Shown in pieces: positions 33,683 to 42,256 of a stretch of 64,000 bases of DNA; within the stretch, counting starts at the first letter, position 1; each line of letters opens with the position of its first letter. The stretch spans positions 1 through 64,000 of the forward strand of contig NZ_FTMX01000011.1 of NCBI RefSeq assembly GCF_900156045.1, given 5' to 3'. The notes under the pieces are model-generated. The model was given only the letters and a program-made list of their open reading frames with translations, did not search any database and was not told where the DNA came from. Made by a program: the position numbers and the translations under genes. The stretch is from Peribacillus simplex (GTDB lineage Bacteria > Bacillota > Bacilli > Bacillales > DSM-1321).

Positions 33683-34468
33683 TTAAGGTTTAACAATTTT
33701 ATAGCATAAACTTGTTCGGTTTGAGACATCAAACTTTCTATAAAGATTTTGCAAATGTCTTTTTACTGTATTAACACTTATAAATAGTTCGCTGGCAATG
33801 GTGATATTGGTATGCCCTTTTAGAACCAGTTGTAATATTTCTGCTTCTTTTACTGTTAAATCTGGTTGCCTGAGATCTTGAGAACTGGCCAGAATCTTAT
33901 TTTTCAAAGGATTAATCAGGCTTTCTTTGGAAACGCTTACAGAATGATTAGGGAAATCGCTTGTTTTTTGCGATAAGAACCTGGAAATAACCTCTAGACA
34001 CATAATATCGGATGTACTAAAGGGCTTCTCCTTTTTGGATCTAACGAAGTTCAGAACACCTTTAATACTGTTTTTATCATGTAAAAAAACACCCACATCA
34101 TAATAAAATCCATATTTTAGCATGAAATCATTGTAGTATACACTTTTTTCATATAATTCAGGAGGAAGTAAATCAAGGTTTTTTATAACAGTCTGTTTAC
34201 TTGCTTTTGGCATAGTATATTTTGGGACTAGCAAATCTAATTGATAAAAGTTATTAAGATAATCATCGATAACATATTTATCTATATTTAACGTAATAGG
34301 TTCGAACAAATCATTATTATCATCACATAACCAAAAAATAGATTGGCAGTAACCGAATAAATTTTCAAAGGTCTGTAGTACCTTTTCACGGAAATTTTCA
34401 TTAGAAAAGGTGATTTCATCCATAAAAGATAAAATTTTTTTGTAGCTGCGGTTAGACATTTCCTTCAT
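33683..34468 (-). CDS. LuxR/GerE-type transcriptional regulator
   Basis: The 261-aa protein has a C-terminal LuxR helix-turn-helix (about 195-255: LTVKEAEILQLVLKGHTNIT, IASELFISVNTVKRHLQNLY, RKFDVSNRTSL). An N-terminal GAF-like sensory region (about 15-175, FSNENFREKVLQTFENLFGY, GVFLHDKNSIKGVLNFVRSK) replaces the usual receiver domain, so it probably binds a ligand. ATG 34468 is 7 nt after GGAGG; ATG 34474 overlaps the box and is not used. It lies alone between the permease and the amine oxidation genes and could regulate either; nothing in the sequence decides. Confidence 0.8.
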   Translation of the reverse strand: MKEMSNRSYKKILSFMDEITFSNENFREKVLQTFENLFGYCQSIFWLCDDNNDLFEPITLNIDKYVIDDYLNNFYQLDLLVPKYTMPKASKQTVIKNLDLLPPELYEKSVYYNDFMLKYGFYYDVGVFLHDKNSIKGVLNFVRSKKEKPFSTSDIMCLEVISRFLSQKTSDFPNHSVSVSKESLINPLKNKILASSQDLRQPDLTVKEAEILQLVLKGHTNITIASELFISVNTVKRHLQNLYRKFDVSNRTSLCYKIVKP

Positions 34469-34853
34469 AGGCATTCCTCCAGGTTAACTTTTTTTGATTA
34501 TATAACATTTTAAAATAAAATGAATTACTTTTTGATATAAAATGACCCATTTGGGTAATGGTAAATTTTTTGATTTTTCTGGATAATATAAAATACTTAC
34601 ATGTAATAGTCAGTAAATTAGAAAGGTTTTTTAAAATTAACCTAAGGAGATGAAAGAAGCCGCAGTGTGTGAGGTAGAAAAATAAACATCTCCTTATCAA
34701 AACTGAATAAGTGGATGCGTAGTGCACTTTGAGTTATTGATTTAAGGTTATTTGAAGGAGAGTAAGGTTTATTTATATAACATTTTTATAACGGTTGTTG
34801 AATTTTTTGGTATATTTATGTGTTTTTTAGAGTTATTAATTACTCTATGTCTT
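34469..34853. other. AT-rich intergenic region
   Basis: About 385 bases upstream of the LuxR-type gene, strongly AT-rich. An 11-codon frame at about 34649 (MKEAAVCEVEK) follows AAGGAG but is too short to call. Promoter elements cannot be separated from the AT-rich background. Confidence 0.4.
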
Positions 34854-34861
34854 TAAAAAAA

Positions 34862-35080
34862 GGCTCTTTTCGTAAAGATTGTTGTTTTTAAAACGAAACG
34901 ATTTAAGGTTGATTGGAGCGGATGTGCGAGACTCCTGCGGGAGCAGCGGGACAGGTGAGACCCCACAGGCGTTTACGCCGAGGAGGCTCATCGCCCGCCC
35001 CGCGGAAAGCGAGCATCTGGAGGGGAAATCAACCACACCGCATTACTTGGTAAATAGCAACAAAGTATGCGAAAACAGCC
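34862..35080. mobile_element. MITE-like element, copy 1
   Basis: A 219-bp element starts GGCTCTTTTCGTAAAGATTG and ends ATGCGAAAACAGCC, giving inverted ends of about 14 bp (GGCT-TTTTCG). Inside is a GC-rich, highly structured core (GAGACTCCTGCGGGAGCAGC; CCCACAGGCGTTTACGCCGA; GCCCGCCCCGCGGAAAGCGA). It is flanked by 8-bp direct repeats TAAAAAAA (34854-34861) and TAATAAAA (35081-35088), one mismatch. No transposase is encoded; the frames inside are not genes. A phenylacetate-CoA ligase remnant follows. Confidence 0.8.
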
Positions 35081-35109
35081 TAATAAAATAATGGAAGAGG
35101 TATGCTTTC

Positions 35110-35163
35110 ATGTACAATTCAGAAATTGAAACGCTAACTCGTGCTGAAATAGAAGCACTATAA
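35110..35163 (+). pseudogene. N-terminal remnant of a phenylacetate-CoA ligase (paaK-like) gene
   Basis: Seventeen codons, MYNSEIETLTRAEIEAL then a stop, match the start typical of phenylacetate-CoA ligases (M-[FY]-x-x-EIET-[ML]-x-R-x-E-[LI]-EAL). The intact enzyme has about 440 residues. The frame ends at TAA 35161 and nothing ligase-like follows. The fragment lies between MITE copy 1 and an aldehyde dehydrogenase, next to an amine oxidase, which is just where a ligase completing phenylethylamine catabolism would be expected. The assignment rests on a short match. The following 35164-35381 holds no recognisable gene. Confidence 0.5.
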
Positions 35164-35381
35164 ATGAGCATATTTCAACCTGCATCACTTAAGAGTTCAT
35201 TATCCATGTTGAAAAATCACAAAGATGTAACCGCTTTCCAACACTGCGTGTAAACAAAGTTAGGATCTTTTAGCTTATTCAAGACACATCACATAAGGAA
35301 ACCTAGCTATCTATGTTTTTCAAAATTGTATGGTTAGTAATTTCGAAGTTTTATCAAAAAAATAAATAAGAGGTGGAGAAA

Positions 35382-36845
35382 ATGAAAAAATATCAACTAT
35401 TTATCGGTGGAAAATGGACAGATTCACTCTCGGGAGAAACATTTGAATCGATTAATCCTGGCACAGGAGAAGTTCATGCCCTTGTTTCACAAGGGGGCGA
35501 GGAAGATTTAAACCATGCAGTTAAAGCAGCTCGAAAAGCGTTCGAATCCGGACCATGGGCGACTATGTCTCCTAGTGACCGAGGTAGACTTCTGTATAAA
35601 GCAGCTCAGAAAATGTGGGAGAATTCAGACTTTTTAGCGAAAGTTGAATCAAAAGATAATGGTTTACCAATCAATGAAACCAAGCATATAGCTCTTCCTT
35701 CTACCATAGATGTACTGGAGTTCTATGCAGGACTTGCAAATAAGGTTCAAGGTGATACATTAGCATCGCCTCACAATCGTTTCAACTACACACTAAAAGA
35801 ACCATTAGGTGTAATTGGTGCCATTGTCCCTTGGAACTTTCCTTTAATGCTGACGATGTGGAAATTAGCTCCTGCTTTAGCTGCTGGAAATACAATTGTT
35901 ATTAAGCCAGCAAAAGAAACATCAACAAGTATTCTAGAACTGGCTAAACTGTTCCAAGAAGTCGGTATTCCTGATGGAGTGATTAATATTGTACCCGGTC
36001 CAGGTTCAACCGTGGGATCTGCTTTAGCTTCTCATCCAGACGTCGATAAAATTGCTTTTACGGGGTCAACGGACACGGGGCGCTTAATCATGCAAGCAGC
36101 TACAAAAAACTTGAAACCGGTTTCTTTAGAACTGGGAGGGAAATCACCTAACATTGTATTTGACGATGCCACTCTTGAAGATGCAGTTAATGGAGCGATG
36201 TTTGGCATTTACTTTGCACAAGGTCAAGTTTGTGCTTCTGGGTCTCGTTTATTTGTCCAAGAAAGTATTTATGATAAATTTATGGATCTTTTTGCTAGTA
36301 AAGTACAGTCAATACGGGTAGGAAATCCCCTTGAAGCGACAACGCAAATGGGTCCACAAGTTTCTGCACAACAGTTAAAGACGATTGAAAAGTATGTAGA
36401 GGTTGGTCTTGAAGAAGGTGCGGAATTAGTGACAGGCGGCCAAAGAGGCAAGAAAAATGGATATTATTTTACACCTACCATCTTTGGAGATGTCACCAAC
36501 GAAATGACAATTGCGCGTGAAGAGATATTTGGACCAGTTGTATCGGTTATTCGCTTCAAAGATGAAGAGGATGCTCTACGGCAAGCAAATGATACTATTT
36601 ACGGTTTAGCTTCAGGGATATGGACCAATGACTTAAAAAGAGCTCATCGTATGGCACGTGGTATCCAAGCGGGAACTGTCTATGTGAATACGTACAGTAT
36701 GCTAGATAGTACAACTCCTTTTGGAGGAATGAAACAAAGTGGATTTGGTAGAGAATTAGGGGTCCAAGCCATGGATATGTATACACAATCAAAGAGTGTA
36801 TGGATTGATTTAGGTGAAAAAGGCTTAAATTGGTACGGTGGTTAA
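35382..36845 (+). CDS. Aldehyde dehydrogenase (phenylacetaldehyde/betaine aldehyde dehydrogenase-like)
   Basis: The 487-aa enzyme is a complete NAD(P)-dependent aldehyde dehydrogenase: GAIVPWNFPLML (Asn152), VIKPAKETSTS (Lys175, cofactor), FTGSTDTGRLI, general base Glu250 in VSLELGGKSPNIV, and catalytic Cys284 in FAQGQVCASGSRLF; IFGPVVSVIRF and PFGGMKQSGFGRELG follow. It oxidises an aldehyde to the acid. With the amine oxidase next to it, phenylacetaldehyde or 4-hydroxyphenylacetaldehyde is a likely substrate (inference). AGAGGTGGAG precedes ATG 35382. It is bracketed by MITE copies 1 and 2. Confidence 0.9.
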   Translation: MKKYQLFIGGKWTDSLSGETFESINPGTGEVHALVSQGGEEDLNHAVKAARKAFESGPWATMSPSDRGRLLYKAAQKMWENSDFLAKVESKDNGLPINETKHIALPSTIDVLEFYAGLANKVQGDTLASPHNRFNYTLKEPLGVIGAIVPWNFPLMLTMWKLAPALAAGNTIVIKPAKETSTSILELAKLFQEVGIPDGVINIVPGPGSTVGSALASHPDVDKIAFTGSTDTGRLIMQAATKNLKPVSLELGGKSPNIVFDDATLEDAVNGAMFGIYFAQGQVCASGSRLFVQESIYDKFMDLFASKVQSIRVGNPLEATTQMGPQVSAQQLKTIEKYVEVGLEEGAELVTGGQRGKKNGYYFTPTIFGDVTNEMTIAREEIFGPVVSVIRFKDEEDALRQANDTIYGLASGIWTNDLKRAHRMARGIQAGTVYVNTYSMLDSTTPFGGMKQSGFGRELGVQAMDMYTQSKSVWIDLGEKGLNWYGG

Positions 36846-36879
36846 GACTATTATTTAGCTAATGAAAGTTAAAAATAAA

Positions 36880-37098
36880 GGCTGTTTTCGTAAAGATTGT
36901 TGTTTTTAAAACGAAACGATTTAAGGTTGATTGGAGCGCAAGTGCGAGACTCCTGCGGGAGCAGCGGGACAGGTGAGACCCCACAGGCGTTTACGCCGAG
37001 GAGGCTCACCGCCCGCCCCGCGGAAAGCGAGCATCTGGAGTGGAAATCAACCATACCGCTTTACTTGGTAAATAGCAACAAAGTATGCGAAAACAGCC
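36880..37098. mobile_element. MITE-like element, copy 2
   Basis: A 219-bp copy, nearly identical to the others. Ends GGCTGTTTTCGTA and TATGCGAAAACAGCC are inverted. It is flanked by perfect 8-bp direct repeats AAAATAAA at 36872-36879 and 37099-37106. It separates the aldehyde dehydrogenase and amine oxidase genes, and its right end is only 27 bp before the oxidase ATG, so it may carry or block that promoter. Confidence 0.85.
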
Positions 37099-37125
37099 AA
37101 AATAAAAAATGAAAGGAAACATTCT

Positions 37126-39441
37126 ATGAAAACAAAGAAAAGAACTTTCAAAGCAGCAATTATTGGAATGACTGCACTAACTTTCATATTCTCTCCTTAT
37201 TCACTAATTCATAATAACAATGCTTCTGCTCATGGCGGTGAAGTGGAATTAATTAAGCTAGAAACAGCTTTAGAAGGTACTGGTGCAACTGTTAAATCTG
37301 ATTTTTGGAGTTTTTTCACAAAAAAAATCACCATCGAAAAAGATGATACGGTCATAAAAATAATACCTGATTCCGATAAAGCGTATATTAATGGAAAAGA
37401 GATTACACTTGAATCAAACGTGATAGAAAAAGATGAGAAAATCTACGTAACTGATCATTTTGTAAATGAAGTTCTCCCTGACATCAAGCAAACAGCTAAA
37501 ATAAAAGACGCTTATCATCCTTTAGATCCTTTAACTCCTAAAGAAATTAAAGCGGTGGTTAATGTAATCAAAAAGGCAGGGAAATATAAAGATACTCTTC
37601 GTTTTACAGAAATTACACTGAAGCTTCCCGATAAAAAGAAAGTGTGGGAGTGGGACTACGATAAAGAGAAAAAAGACAACGCATTTACAAGAAAAGCAGA
37701 GTTCATTGCATTGAATGGCAAACAAGTTATTGAGGGTGAAGTGAATATATCATCAAAAAAACTAGTTTCATGGAATGAAATGGACGGCGTTCATGGCATG
37801 ATTATTCTGGATGATTTTGCTACTGTTCAAGGAGCCATTGAAGCAAGTGAAGACTATGCAAAAGCGCTAAAAAAGCGGGGGATAGATGACCCTAAAAAGG
37901 TCGTTGCGACCCCTTTGACAGTAGGTTATTTCGATGGTGAAGATAAATTGGAGCATGATAAGCGTCTATTGAAAATAGTATCTTATTTGGATACAGGGGA
38001 TGGGAATTTTTGGGCGCATCCAATTGAAAATTTGGTCGCTGTTGTAGATCTTGAAAAGAAAGCGGTTATTAAAATAGAAGATGAAGGTGTCATTCCAATC
38101 CCGATGCAATTAAACGCATATGATGGCAGAGATTATGAGAAGAAATCCGATGCAAAACCGCTTAATATTACCGAGCCTGAAGGCAAGAACTATGAAATAA
38201 AAGGAAATACGATTAGCTGGCAAAACTGGGATTTCCACTTGAGATTGGATACTCGGGTAGGACCTGTGTTATCAACCGTTACTTATGATGACCATGGAAA
38301 AAAAAGAAAAATTATGTATGAAGGATCGCTGGGCGGGATGATAGTTCCTTACGGAGATCCTGACGTTGGCTGGTACTTCAAATCCTATTTGGATGCTGGT
38401 GAATATGGAATGGGCACATTAACTGCACCGCTAGAACTTGGAGCTGACGTACCAGAAAACGCCGTCCTGCTGGATGCAACAATTGCAGATAACTCGGGCA
38501 ATCCTTACGTTATTAAAAATGCCATTGCAGTATTTGAACAATATGCGGGGCCAGAATATAAACATGCTGACCTTGCGACATTTAAAGAAGAAAATCAAAG
38601 CCGTGAACGCCGTGAATTAGTGGTTCGCTGGGTTAGTACAATAGGAAACTATGATTATATCTTTGATTGGAAGTTATCACAAAATGGAGTAATTAATATT
38701 GATGTAGGAGCATCCGGTATTGAAGCAGTAAAAGGTGTTAAATCAAAAACAATGCATGACAAAACTGCAAAAGAGGATACAAAATATGGTACTTTGCTTG
38801 ATAATAATATTGTCGGGACCACACACCAGCACATTTACAATTTCAGACTTGACCTAGATGTTGATGGCGAAAGTAATTCCCTAATGGAAATTAATCCAAA
38901 GGTAGAAAAAAATCAAGAGGGCGGTCCACGCAAAAGTGTTATGGTAACAGAAGAAAAAACAGTAAAGACGGAGCAAGAGTCGATTCAAAAATTTGATTCT
39001 TCCACTATTCGACTGTTCAGTAATCTTAATAAAGAGAATAAGGTAGGAAATCCAGTTTCCTATCAAATCATCCCTTTTGCAGGAGGCACTCACCCGATTG
39101 CCAAAGGAGCCTTATTTAGTGATGATGATTGGCTTTTCAAGCGAGTTAACTTTATGGACAAGCAGTTGTGGGTCACAAATTATGACCCGGATGAGCGATA
39201 TCCGGAAGGTAAATATCCGAACCGCAGCAAAACAGATACAGGATTAGGAAAATATTCGGCAAACAACGGTTCCATTGACAATACAGATAATGTGGTATGG
39301 ATGACCACAGGTGCAACTCATGTAGCACGAGCTGAAGAATGGCCAATGATGCCAACAGAATGGGTACACGCCATGTTAAAACCGTGGAATTTCTTTGATC
39401 GTACTCCAACATTAGACTTACCAAAAGAAAATTCAAAGTGA
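37126..39441 (+). CDS. Secreted copper amine oxidase (TynA-like primary-amine oxidase)
   Basis: The 771-aa protein has a Sec-type signal (KKRTFKAAIIGMTALTFIFS), an extra N-terminal domain as in E. coli TynA, two N-domains and the catalytic domain. Tyr509 in STIGNYDY is the topaquinone precursor, Asp423 (YLDAGEYG) the catalytic base, and His567, His569 (THQHIYNF) with a third His in GATHVARAEEWP bind copper. It oxidises primary amines such as phenylethylamine or tyramine to aldehyde, ammonia and peroxide outside the membrane. The aldehyde dehydrogenase upstream is the natural next step. GAAAGGAAA precedes the ATG. Confidence 0.92.
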   Translation: MKTKKRTFKAAIIGMTALTFIFSPYSLIHNNNASAHGGEVELIKLETALEGTGATVKSDFWSFFTKKITIEKDDTVIKIIPDSDKAYINGKEITLESNVIEKDEKIYVTDHFVNEVLPDIKQTAKIKDAYHPLDPLTPKEIKAVVNVIKKAGKYKDTLRFTEITLKLPDKKKVWEWDYDKEKKDNAFTRKAEFIALNGKQVIEGEVNISSKKLVSWNEMDGVHGMIILDDFATVQGAIEASEDYAKALKKRGIDDPKKVVATPLTVGYFDGEDKLEHDKRLLKIVSYLDTGDGNFWAHPIENLVAVVDLEKKAVIKIEDEGVIPIPMQLNAYDGRDYEKKSDAKPLNITEPEGKNYEIKGNTISWQNWDFHLRLDTRVGPVLSTVTYDDHGKKRKIMYEGSLGGMIVPYGDPDVGWYFKSYLDAGEYGMGTLTAPLELGADVPENAVLLDATIADNSGNPYVIKNAIAVFEQYAGPEYKHADLATFKEENQSRERRELVVRWVSTIGNYDYIFDWKLSQNGVINIDVGASGIEAVKGVKSKTMHDKTAKEDTKYGTLLDNNIVGTTHQHIYNFRLDLDVDGESNSLMEINPKVEKNQEGGPRKSVMVTEEKTVKTEQESIQKFDSSTIRLFSNLNKENKVGNPVSYQIIPFAGGTHPIAKGALFSDDDWLFKRVNFMDKQLWVTNYDPDERYPEGKYPNRSKTDTGLGKYSANNGSIDNTDNVVWMTTGATHVARAEEWPMMPTEWVHAMLKPWNFFDRTPTLDLPKENSK

Positions 39442-39444
39442 TTA

Positions 39445-39486
39445 AATAAAGTCCTTGTATAAGTTAATGCAAGGGCTTTATTTTTG
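39445..39486 (+). terminator. Terminator of the amine oxidase gene
   Basis: Stem AATAAAGTCCTTG/CAAGGGCTTTATT followed by TTTT, directly after the stop codon. Confidence 0.8.
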
Positions 39487-39893
39487 TCCGAAGCGAGATT
39501 GAATTCATAAATTGATTGTTTGGAGTAGCATCGTAATTCATTATAAAAAGGATATTGAGGTTCTATGTTTCTAACTTGCACCTGAGCCTTTTTCGAGTTG
39601 ATAAGCTAACCTCCTATCCTAGGCCTGCCAACTTAGTTCCAGGTTCTTTCAGCTATGTTCGAAGTTTTTCATTTGTACCAAGCCACATTATTAATAAAGT
39701 GATTATCCTGTTTCCGTCTTGAACCGTTTTATGAAGATTCAATAAAAATGGGCTTTTGAATAAGTGGCAATGCCCACTCCCCTGACATAATTTGTTGGAG
39801 GGAATACTTGACATGGTTTTATTCCCTGACCATTTCGTTCCGGTTTCCTGTTCTAAGCAATACCTTATAAATAATAAACGGAGGTTATATAAA
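39487..39893. other. Leader/promoter region of the TOMM precursor gene
   Basis: About 400 bases with no gene. A hairpin at 39799-39828 (GGAGGGAATA with TATTCCCT) includes a TTGACA at 39808-39813; its meaning is unclear. A TATAAA at 39866 may be a -10 box. The remainder shows nothing recognisable. Confidence 0.4.
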
Positions 39894-40157
39894 ATGTATG
39901 AATTTCAAAATCAATTGCAAAATCTGAATGTCGATGATTTCCAGGTAACTCAGCCGGTTCCATGGGATCAAAACCAGTACAATCTGGATGATTCATCCCG
40001 GCAATTCATTGGTGTGGGTGGCTGCTTTGGCTGTTTTGGCTGTTTCTTGTGCTTCGGTTGCTTTGGTTGCGGCGGTCGCTGTGGTCGTTGTGGTCGCTGT
40101 GGAGGATGCGGACGCTGCGGAGGTTGCGGCGGTCGTTGCGGACGTTGCGGCGGTTAA
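39894..40157 (+). CDS. Heterocycloanthracin/sonorensin-type TOMM precursor peptide
   Basis: The 87-aa peptide has a leader of about 43 residues (MYEFQNQLQNLNVDDFQVTQ, PVPWDQNQYNLDDSSRQFIG) and a core of 14 cysteines at regular spacing: five CF(G/L) units, then CGGR, CGR and CGG units. Such Cys-Gly arrays are converted by YcaO cyclodehydratase and a flavin dehydrogenase into thiazol(in)es. Compared with the Trp/Met/Ser-rich spacing residues I associate with sonorensin, this core uses Phe in the first half and Arg in the second. ATG 39894 is 9 nt after GGAGG. It is followed by a terminator and three modification genes. Confidence 0.9.
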   Translation: MYEFQNQLQNLNVDDFQVTQPVPWDQNQYNLDDSSRQFIGVGGCFGCFGCFLCFGCFGCGGRCGRCGRCGGCGRCGGCGGRCGRCGG

Positions 40158-40177
40158 GTATCCAGGTTTTCTAAAGG

Positions 40178-40207
40178 AAGTCCCTGCATGTGCAGGGACT
40201 TTTCTTT
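40178..40207 (+). terminator. Terminator between the TOMM precursor and its modification genes
   Basis: Stem AAGTCCCTGCA/TGCAGGGACTT with a 2-nt loop and TTCTTT. It probably lets only part of the transcripts read into the enzyme genes, giving excess precursor. Confidence 0.75.
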
Positions 40208-40306
40208 ATAGCATGAGACATAAGGGACAAATTGTCGTACATAGGATTAAAGTGAAGTGCTGTGCTAATAGCAGTACTTAGAATGCATCGGGTTAGGAGG
40301 AACGGA

Positions 40307-42256
40307 ATGGTGAATTTGACCCCTTCTATGCGTTTAAAAGTGAAAAGGGATACGTTTTTTCTTCCGGAACCGAACAGAGGTGTGTATTTCAGGAATAACA
40401 TAAGTTCGTTCCGTATGGAGGGCAGCTCGATCGTACAGTGGATTGAAAAGCTATTACCGATGTTCAACGGGAATCATACATTAAGCGAGTTGACGGACGG
40501 ATTGCCTGGCCCATACCGGAACAGGGTGATGGAAATTGCCGAGGTTTTGTACGGTAATGGGTTTGTTCGGGATGTGAGTCAGGACAGTCCCCATCAATTA
40601 AGGAATCAAGTACTTGAAAGGTATGCTTCACAAATCGAGTTCCTGGAAAGCTGCGGCGATTCCGGGGCTTACCGTTTTGAAACTTATCGAAAGAAAAAGG
40701 CGTTGGCTATAGGTTCTGGCCCATTGTTCCTTTCATTGGTGTCCTCGCTGATTGAATCCGGATTGCCCACATTCCATATCTTCATTACGGACACGGTACC
40801 GACCAATAGAAAAAGATTGAATGAAATCGTGACACATGCGCGTAAGACGGACGACGAGGTTGCCATAGGGGAGGTCGTGCGTGAAAAGGGAGTAGAGATT
40901 GAATGGCAGGAGATCGTGCAGCCTTTTGACTCAATTTTATATGTGTCACAAGAAGGTGATATAGAGGAGTTAAGAGAACTTCATTCGGTTTGCAGGCAAG
41001 GGAAAAAGATCCTGTTTCCTGCATTGATCATTAATCAAGTAGGCATGGCTGGTCCGCTCGTCCATCCGGATTCCAAGGGGTGTTGGGAGTCAGCTTGGCA
41101 TCGTTTACATCAAGCTGAGCTGGAAAAAGATCAGGCACCATCTTCCTCTCCCGCCACAGCCGGAGCAATGTTAGCCAATATAATGGTATTCGAATGGTTT
41201 AAAGACGCTACAGGCGTTACGACTGCAGAACAAGCCAATCAATTTTATCTGTTGGATATGGATACATTGGAGGGGAAATGGCATCCGTTCATTCCCCACC
41301 CGGGAGTGACGGGAAAGGGGACTGCTGCATGGATTGAAGATTTTGATCAACGGCTCGAGCAGAAATCGGACCCGAGTGAGCCGGGGAAGGTGTTTATGTA
41401 TTTCAGCCGGTTGACATCCGCGGAATCCGGAATCTTTCATCGTTGGGATGAGGGAGATTTAAAACAGCTGCCGTTGGCCCAATGCCGCGTTCAGGTTGTT
41501 GACCCGCTGTCGTCCGGTCCGGCCGAACTGCTGCCCGAAATTATCCGTTCAGACCTCACGCATGAGGAAGCGAGAAGGGAAGCCGGTCTTGCAGGAGTTG
41601 AAGCATATGTATCCCGAACACTCAGCCAGCTTGTCCCGACTCTTCCACCGCTTCAGGGGGCAGACGATATAAAGGAATCGGCCGGTGTCGGAGCAGGGGA
41701 AACATTTGCTGAATGTGTTTGCCGTGGATTGCAAAGCAGTTTGGATAAAGAGTTTGGCAATAAGAGGTTCAACCAGGAGAAACTCGTGACGGTGCAGTTG
41801 GCTCAAGTGGAAGATGAGCGCTGCAGATATTATCTACAAGCGCTGACCCGGCTTCAAGGAGAACCGATCATCGCGTTGGGTGAGGAAGTGTCCGGTTTCC
41901 CGGTAGTTTGGGCCGGAACGAGCGACGGTTGGTCCGGAGCTGTCGGTTTGAATGTAACGATCGCATTACGGAATGCCTTGCAAATGGCCGTCATGAAAGT
42001 CCAAAATCAGACGGTTTGCTTAACAGCTCCAGGTTTAGTGGCATCACCTGTTCTTGAGGAAGAAAAGATGCCCCTGAATCTTGTGATTCCTTCATGCGGG
42101 GTGAAAGGGAATTCCGAACTAGTACAGTCGGCCATTCAAGTTTTGAAGAAGAACAATAAGCGAATTTGTGTTTTCGAATTAAATCTGGAACCTTTCTTGA
42201 AGGAAGAAATGGCAGGAGTGTTTGGGGTGTTCTTGCGAGAGGAGGAATCAGGGTGA
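40307..42256 (+). CDS. Putative thiazole-containing bacteriocin maturation protein (Ocin-ThiF-like)
   Basis: The 649-aa protein starts with a winged-helix-like region (SMRLKVKRDTFFLPEPNRGV, HTLSELTDGLPGPYRNRVME) resembling RiPP recognition elements, then an E1/ThiF-like segment without obvious nucleotide loop (KKALAIGSGPLFLSLVSSLI), and a long C-terminal part. This is the composition of the maturation protein found only in heterocycloanthracin-type clusters; its exact role is not established. ATG 40307 follows TAGGAGG by 6 nt. Its stop overlaps the next gene's GTG (GTGA), showing translational coupling. Confidence 0.8.
   Translation: MVNLTPSMRLKVKRDTFFLPEPNRGVYFRNNISSFRMEGSSIVQWIEKLLPMFNGNHTLSELTDGLPGPYRNRVMEIAEVLYGNGFVRDVSQDSPHQLRNQVLERYASQIEFLESCGDSGAYRFETYRKKKALAIGSGPLFLSLVSSLIESGLPTFHIFITDTVPTNRKRLNEIVTHARKTDDEVAIGEVVREKGVEIEWQEIVQPFDSILYVSQEGDIEELRELHSVCRQGKKILFPALIINQVGMAGPLVHPDSKGCWESAWHRLHQAELEKDQAPSSSPATAGAMLANIMVFEWFKDATGVTTAEQANQFYLLDMDTLEGKWHPFIPHPGVTGKGTAAWIEDFDQRLEQKSDPSEPGKVFMYFSRLTSAESGIFHRWDEGDLKQLPLAQCRVQVVDPLSSGPAELLPEIIRSDLTHEEARREAGLAGVEAYVSRTLSQLVPTLPPLQGADDIKESAGVGAGETFAECVCRGLQSSLDKEFGNKRFNQEKLVTVQLAQVEDERCRYYLQALTRLQGEPIIALGEEVSGFPVVWAGTSDGWSGAVGLNVTIALRNALQMAVMKVQNQTVCLTAPGLVASPVLEEEKMPLNLVIPSCGVKGNSELVQSAIQVLKKNNKRICVFELNLEPFLKEEMAGVFGVFLREEESG

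Noticed and set aside
34868-35091. Frames of 60-95 codons within each MITE copy (for example starting MLFLKRNDLRLIG)
   Set aside because: They recur in all four copies on both strands, lack ribosome-binding sites and follow from the GC-rich repeat sequence; not genes.
35164-35253. 29-codon frame after the paaK remnant (MSIFQPASLKSS...)
   Set aside because: Too short, no ribosome-binding site, no similarity recognised.
34862-37098. MITE copies 1 and 2 with the aldehyde dehydrogenase as one composite transposon
   Set aside because: Each copy has its own distinct 8-bp duplication, so they inserted separately.
39894-40157. Cys-Gly-rich repeat as a metallothionein or spore-coat protein
   Set aside because: The leader plus adjacent YcaO, Ocin-ThiF-like and SagB-type genes identify a TOMM precursor.
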